A stretch of DNA of 5,327 nucleotides from Phycisphaerae bacterium (GTDB lineage Bacteria; Planctomycetota; Phycisphaerae; UBA1845; UTPLA1): assembly GCA_016935885.1 (NCBI GenBank), contig JAFGQA010000384.1:1-5327 (forward strand). The letters run 5' to 3'. The position numbers and the translations under genes are program-made. Below are positions 3,210-5,327 of this stretch, piece by piece. The first letter of the stretch is position 1, and every line of letters begins with the position of its first letter. The notes beneath the pieces are model-generated. The model had not been told where the DNA came from. It was given only the letters and a program-made list of their open reading frames with translations, and made no database searches.

Positions 3210-5171
3210 ATGATAGAGTTCGACCACTTCGATTGGCGGTTTGCGGACGCCCCGGCCCGGGCACTGCGCGATGTCTCCTTATCCATCCCGCGCGGGGAGT
3301 TCGTCGTCATCGCCGGACCCAGCGGATCTGGCAAAACGACGCTGGCCTTGGCCATGTGCGGGCTACTGGTCGGGCGGTACGACGGCGAAGCCCGAGGACA
3401 CGCCCGCGTCGGCGGCCGGGAGGTGACGGACGACCCCTTGCACAAGACGGCGGAGACAATCGGGCTGGTCCAGCAGAATCCGGAGGCACAGTTTGCGACC
3501 CTGACCGTGAGCGATGAAATTGCGTTTGGTCTGGAGAACCGTTGCGTGGAGCGCGAGGAAATCCGCCGGCGCAGCGCCAAGGCGATGGAGCTGCTGTCGA
3601 TCGCCCACCTACGCGATCGAAGCCTGGCCACGCTGTCGGGCGGCGAGAAGCAGCGTGTGGCGGTGGCCTCCCTCCTGGCCGGCAAGCCCGACGCCTTGGT
3701 CCTGGACGAACCGACCGCCAGCCTCGATCCGGCGGCGTCTCGCGATCTGTTCCACGCGCTGGCCGACCTGTGCCGGCAGACCTGGTTAACGGTCGTCATC
3801 ATCGAACACAAGCTGGGCCTCTTGTTGCCACTCAAGCCGCGTCTTGTCTGTTTAGAGGGCGGACGCGTGGTCACGGATTCTCCCGACGGGCTGATTGGCG
3901 CGGCGCGATGGTCACCCGTTAGCGGGCAGACGGGTTTCGTCGAGACCCTGGCATCGGTGACGATCCCGCCAAACGGCAAGCCCCGCTTTCGCGGATCGAG
4001 TCTTCGCGATGACGATCGCACCCAGCCTCTCCCGCCATCGGCATTGCCTGTTCATCCCTCATCCTTCATCCTTCATCCTTCGTCCTCGAATTCGCCTTCA
4101 CAGGACGAGCCGGTCGTGGATGTGTCGGGCGTCACGGTCGAGATGGACGGAAGCACGATTCTGGACAACGTCTCGCTACAGATCCGTCCCGGCGAGGTAG
4201 TCGCCATCATGGGGCCTAACGGGGGCGGCAAGTCCACACTTCTGCACTGTCTGCTCGGGCTAGTCCAACCCGCGAAGGGGGCGGTCCGCGTGGGCGACGT
4301 GGCGGTTTCACGGGACGTGGTGTCCCGCCTCGCTGGGCAGGTCGGCTTGGTCTTCCAGAATGCCGATCATCAGCTTGTGGCCAACACCGTCTGGCGGGAG
4401 GCCCTTTTCGCCGTCCACAACCTCAGGTCGAAACGTCGAAACGTCGAAACGTCAAAGCGTCGAAACGGCGAAACGTCGAAACGGCGAAACGTCGAAACGG
4501 CGAAACGTCAAAACGGCGAAACGGCGAAACGTCGAAACGGCGGAACCTCAGAACAGCGAGGAGATGTCGGATTGGCCGATGTGACGTGCGAGGGCGAGGC
4601 AACCCGGTTACTGGAGCAGGCGGGCCTGTCGGCGCGGGTAGACGATCACCCGTACAGGTTGAGTTGGGGCCAGAAACGGCGGCTCAATCTGATCTCGGCC
4701 ATCCTGCACCGTCCACGGCTGCTCCTGTTGGATGAACCGTTCGCGGGCCAGGATTGCGACAATGTCGCCTTCCTGCTGGATGCTGTTTGTGGCCTGATCA
4801 GCGGGGACCGCCGGGAAGCGATTCGTGGGACAGCGCAGCCGACGATACAAGCAGTGTCGGCGACACCACCAGCCACACCGGCGCCCGCGACACCACCAGC
4901 CACACCGGTGCCAGCGACGCCGACGCCACCAGCGACGGCGGTCGAGCCCGATAGCCGGGGGCGCGGCGCGTGCCTGATGGTGACGCACGACCCGCGAGCG
5001 GTCCTGCGGAGTTGCACGCGCGTGCTGTTCATGGCCGCCGGACGCATCGTGGTGGACGCGCCCGTGCCACAGGCCTTTGAGCGGCTGCGGCAGTTGGGAC
5101 ATGATGCTTACGTCCCCGTGGATGATCAGCAACCACCGGCAAGTGTGTGTTTAGCGGGGTGGCATAGGTAA
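3210..5171 (+). CDS. ykoD: Fused two-domain ECF transporter ATPase (YkoD type) with three repeat insertions
   Basis: The 653-residue cytoplasmic protein carries both nucleotide-binding domains of an ECF importer, as B. subtilis YkoD does. Domain 1: Walker A GPSGSGKT at 36-43, Q-loop QQNPEAQF at 88-95, signature LSGGEKQ at 142-148, Walker B ALVLDEP at 162-168, switch His200. Domain 2: Walker A GPNGGGKS at 335-342, Q-loop FQNADHQ at 382-388, signature LSWGQKR at 484-490, Walker B LLLLDEP at 504-510, switch His593. The QNxxxQ Q-loops are typical of ECF ATPases. About 145 extra residues come from three in-frame inserts: 252-298 between the domains, 406-450 in the helical subdomain after the Q-loop, and 533-586 between the D-loop helix and the strand before His593. 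Without them the length is near the family norm. ATG at 3210 is preferred; an in-frame TTG at 3204 is possible. A T component is not in the window. Confidence 0.88.
   Translation: MIEFDHFDWRFADAPARALRDVSLSIPRGEFVVIAGPSGSGKTTLALAMCGLLVGRYDGEARGHARVGGREVTDDPLHKTAETIGLVQQNPEAQFATLTVSDEIAFGLENRCVEREEIRRRSAKAMELLSIAHLRDRSLATLSGGEKQRVAVASLLAGKPDALVLDEPTASLDPAASRDLFHALADLCRQTWLTVVIIEHKLGLLLPLKPRLVCLEGGRVVTDSPDGLIGAARWSPVSGQTGFVETLASVTIPPNGKPRFRGSSLRDDDRTQPLPPSALPVHPSSFILHPSSSNSPSQDEPVVDVSGVTVEMDGSTILDNVSLQIRPGEVVAIMGPNGGGKSTLLHCLLGLVQPAKGAVRVGDVAVSRDVVSRLAGQVGLVFQNADHQLVANTVWREALFAVHNLRSKRRNVETSKRRNGETSKRRNVETAKRQNGETAKRRNGGTSEQRGDVGLADVTCEGEATRLLEQAGLSARVDDHPYRLSWGQKRRLNLISAILHRPRLLLLDEPFAGQDCDNVAFLLDAVCGLISGDRREAIRGTAQPTIQAVSATPPATPAPATPPATPVPATPTPPATAVEPDSRGRGACLMVTHDPRAVLRSCTRVLFMAAGRIVVDAPVPQAFERLRQLGHDAYVPVDDQQPPASVCLAGWHR
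3966..3994 (+). repeat. 29-base dispersed core, copy 2, inside ykoD
   Basis: This is the direct-strand partner of 2438-2466 with one mismatch. It lies in the interdomain linker of the ATPase and is translated as PPNGKPRFRG. Its presence inside an open gene, with the same downstream heptads as copy 1, suggests that a composite repeat inserted here without breaking the frame. Confidence 0.8.
4051..4085 (+). repeat. TTCATCC heptad array, five units, inside ykoD
   Basis: Units are TTCATCC, CTCATCC, TTCATCC, TTCATCC and TTCGTCC. They encode the linker segment VHPSSFILHPSS. A seven-base period reads through all three frames and repeats every seven residues, so units can be gained or lost only in threes without a frameshift. 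Confidence 0.85.
4428..4555 (+). repeat. Octamer array, 16 units, inside ykoD
   Basis: Sixteen consecutive eight-base units in exact phase follow the pattern KCRRAAMS; most read TCGAAACG or GCGAAACG, with scattered changes that increase in the last two units. Three units make 24 bases, so the protein repeats every eight residues as KRRNVETS and KRRNGETA variants. This yields a highly charged, Arg/Lys/Glu-rich, probably helical or disordered insert in the helical subdomain of the second ATPase domain. No frame break or stop occurs. Confidence 0.9.
4860..4940 (+). repeat. 27-base Pro/Thr/Ala-coding repeat inside ykoD
   Basis: Units at 4860-4886 and 4887-4913 differ at only two positions (C/T and C/A) and encode ATPPATPAP and ATPPATPVP; a degenerate third unit follows from 4914. 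The result is a proline-rich, probably extended loop between the D-loop helix and the strand leading to the switch histidine of domain 2. Confidence 0.8.
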
Positions 5172-5172
5172 C

Positions 5173-5212
5173 GAACGATACGCCCCACGGGAACGGGTCG
5201 TTCATTACCCGT
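5173..5212 (+). terminator. Overlapping inverted repeats after ykoD
   Basis: GAACGA (5173-5178) pairs with TCGTTC (5198-5203), and ACGGGT (5193-5198) pairs with ACCCGT (5207-5212). The two helices share bases and cannot form together. They begin directly after the ykoD stop, but there is no T-tract, so termination is only a possibility. Confidence 0.3.
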
Positions 5213-5259
5213 GAGAACAGCCTAGTACGGCGTTTCACAGATAGAACGACTGCACGCTC

Positions 5260-5314
5260 TGCCGAGAATCCTTTCTCGGCACCGGCTTCAGGACCGAGAA
5301 GGGATTCTCGGTCC
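5260..5314. repeat. Pair of palindromes with CCGAGAA/TTCTCGG arms
   Basis: The first hairpin pairs TGCCGAGAA (5260-5268) with TTCTCGGCA (5273-5281) around TCCT. The second pairs GGACCGAGAA (5291-5300) with TTCTCGGTCC (5305-5314) around GGGA. The 18-base cores CCGAGAA-N4-TTCTCGG have centres exactly 32 bases apart, and each is the inverted copy of the other apart from one base, so a single long 18-bp hairpin is an alternative fold. Possible roles are a bidirectional terminator without T-tract, a double operator, or a dispersed repeat. The remaining downstream DNA to the window end shows no gene. Confidence 0.6.
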
Positions 5315-5327
5315 AGCAATCGTAGTC

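Noticed and set aside
2735..4021. Long minus-strand open frame of 428 codons opposite ykoE and ykoD
   Set aside because: It is the antisense shadow of two well-supported genes, low in family-like motifs and rich in Ser/Arg/Pro.
3963..4103. Interpretation of ykoD as two separate genes or a pseudogene split by a repeat
   Set aside because: The frame runs unbroken through the linker, both domains keep their motifs, and fused ATPases are normal in the YkoD family.
4428..4555. CRISPR array
   Set aside because: Units are eight bases with no spacers, and the tract is translated in frame.
4608..5319. Minus-strand open frames opposite the 3' end of ykoD
   Set aside because: They lie over Walker B and the switch histidine region of a recognised ATPase domain and have shadow composition.

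Overview
The window is a GC-rich bacterial chromosomal segment. It carries five genes in two divergent groups, with many short tandem-repeat tracts between and inside them. Heptad arrays of the TTCNYCC and TGATNAC types, octamer arrays of the TCGAAACG type and short dispersed cores that stay open when translated recall what I remember of planctomycete genomes (Phycisphaerae or relatives). Weak or absent Shine-Dalgarno sequences fit that too. This placement is an inference from texture; no rRNA or other marker gene is present.

Left part (about 1-1527). Positions 1-262 hold no gene, only a 12-base direct repeat with a GC-rich hairpin and a strong isolated Shine-Dalgarno-like string. On the minus strand, a THEP1/DUF2478-type P-loop NTPase (976-1527) runs into a MobA-like molybdenum cofactor guanylyltransferase (263-979). 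Their stop and start codons overlap as ATGA, so they are very probably translationally coupled. The NTPase occupies the place that the GTP-binding adapter MobB takes in many genomes.

Middle (1528-1780). The divergent intergenic region is the most structured part of the window. On the plus strand it has a TATGAT -10-like box, a 9-bp stem followed by an 11-base T-tract (terminator or attenuator), a perfect 10-bp inverted repeat containing CGATAT-N12-ATATCG (the core geometry of a ModE molybdate-repressor site), a further long hairpin, and then a ribosome binding site for the next gene.

Right part (1781-5171, plus strand). A small predicted lipoprotein with a sulfite-oxidase-like molybdopterin-binding fold (1781-2335) is followed, after 220 bases of repeat-rich DNA, by a YkoE-type ECF transporter S component (2556-3149). 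A fused two-domain ECF ATPase of the YkoD type (3210-5171) comes next. The order S component then fused ATPase matches the ykoE-ykoD part of the thiamine-precursor transporter YkoEDC; the T component (YkoC) is not in the window. The ATPase is enlarged to 653 residues by three in-frame low-complexity insertions, each made of a different repeat type and each lying in a linker or a predicted surface loop. The NBD motifs are preserved apart from an LSWGQ signature in the second domain. The last 156 bases hold no gene but carry two tandem palindromes.

Working hypothesis (inference): molybdenum-cofactor maturation genes and a molybdopterin-fold lipoprotein sit on either side of a structured, possibly molybdate- or cofactor-responsive control region. 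The lipoprotein may serve as an exported partner of the adjacent ECF importer.
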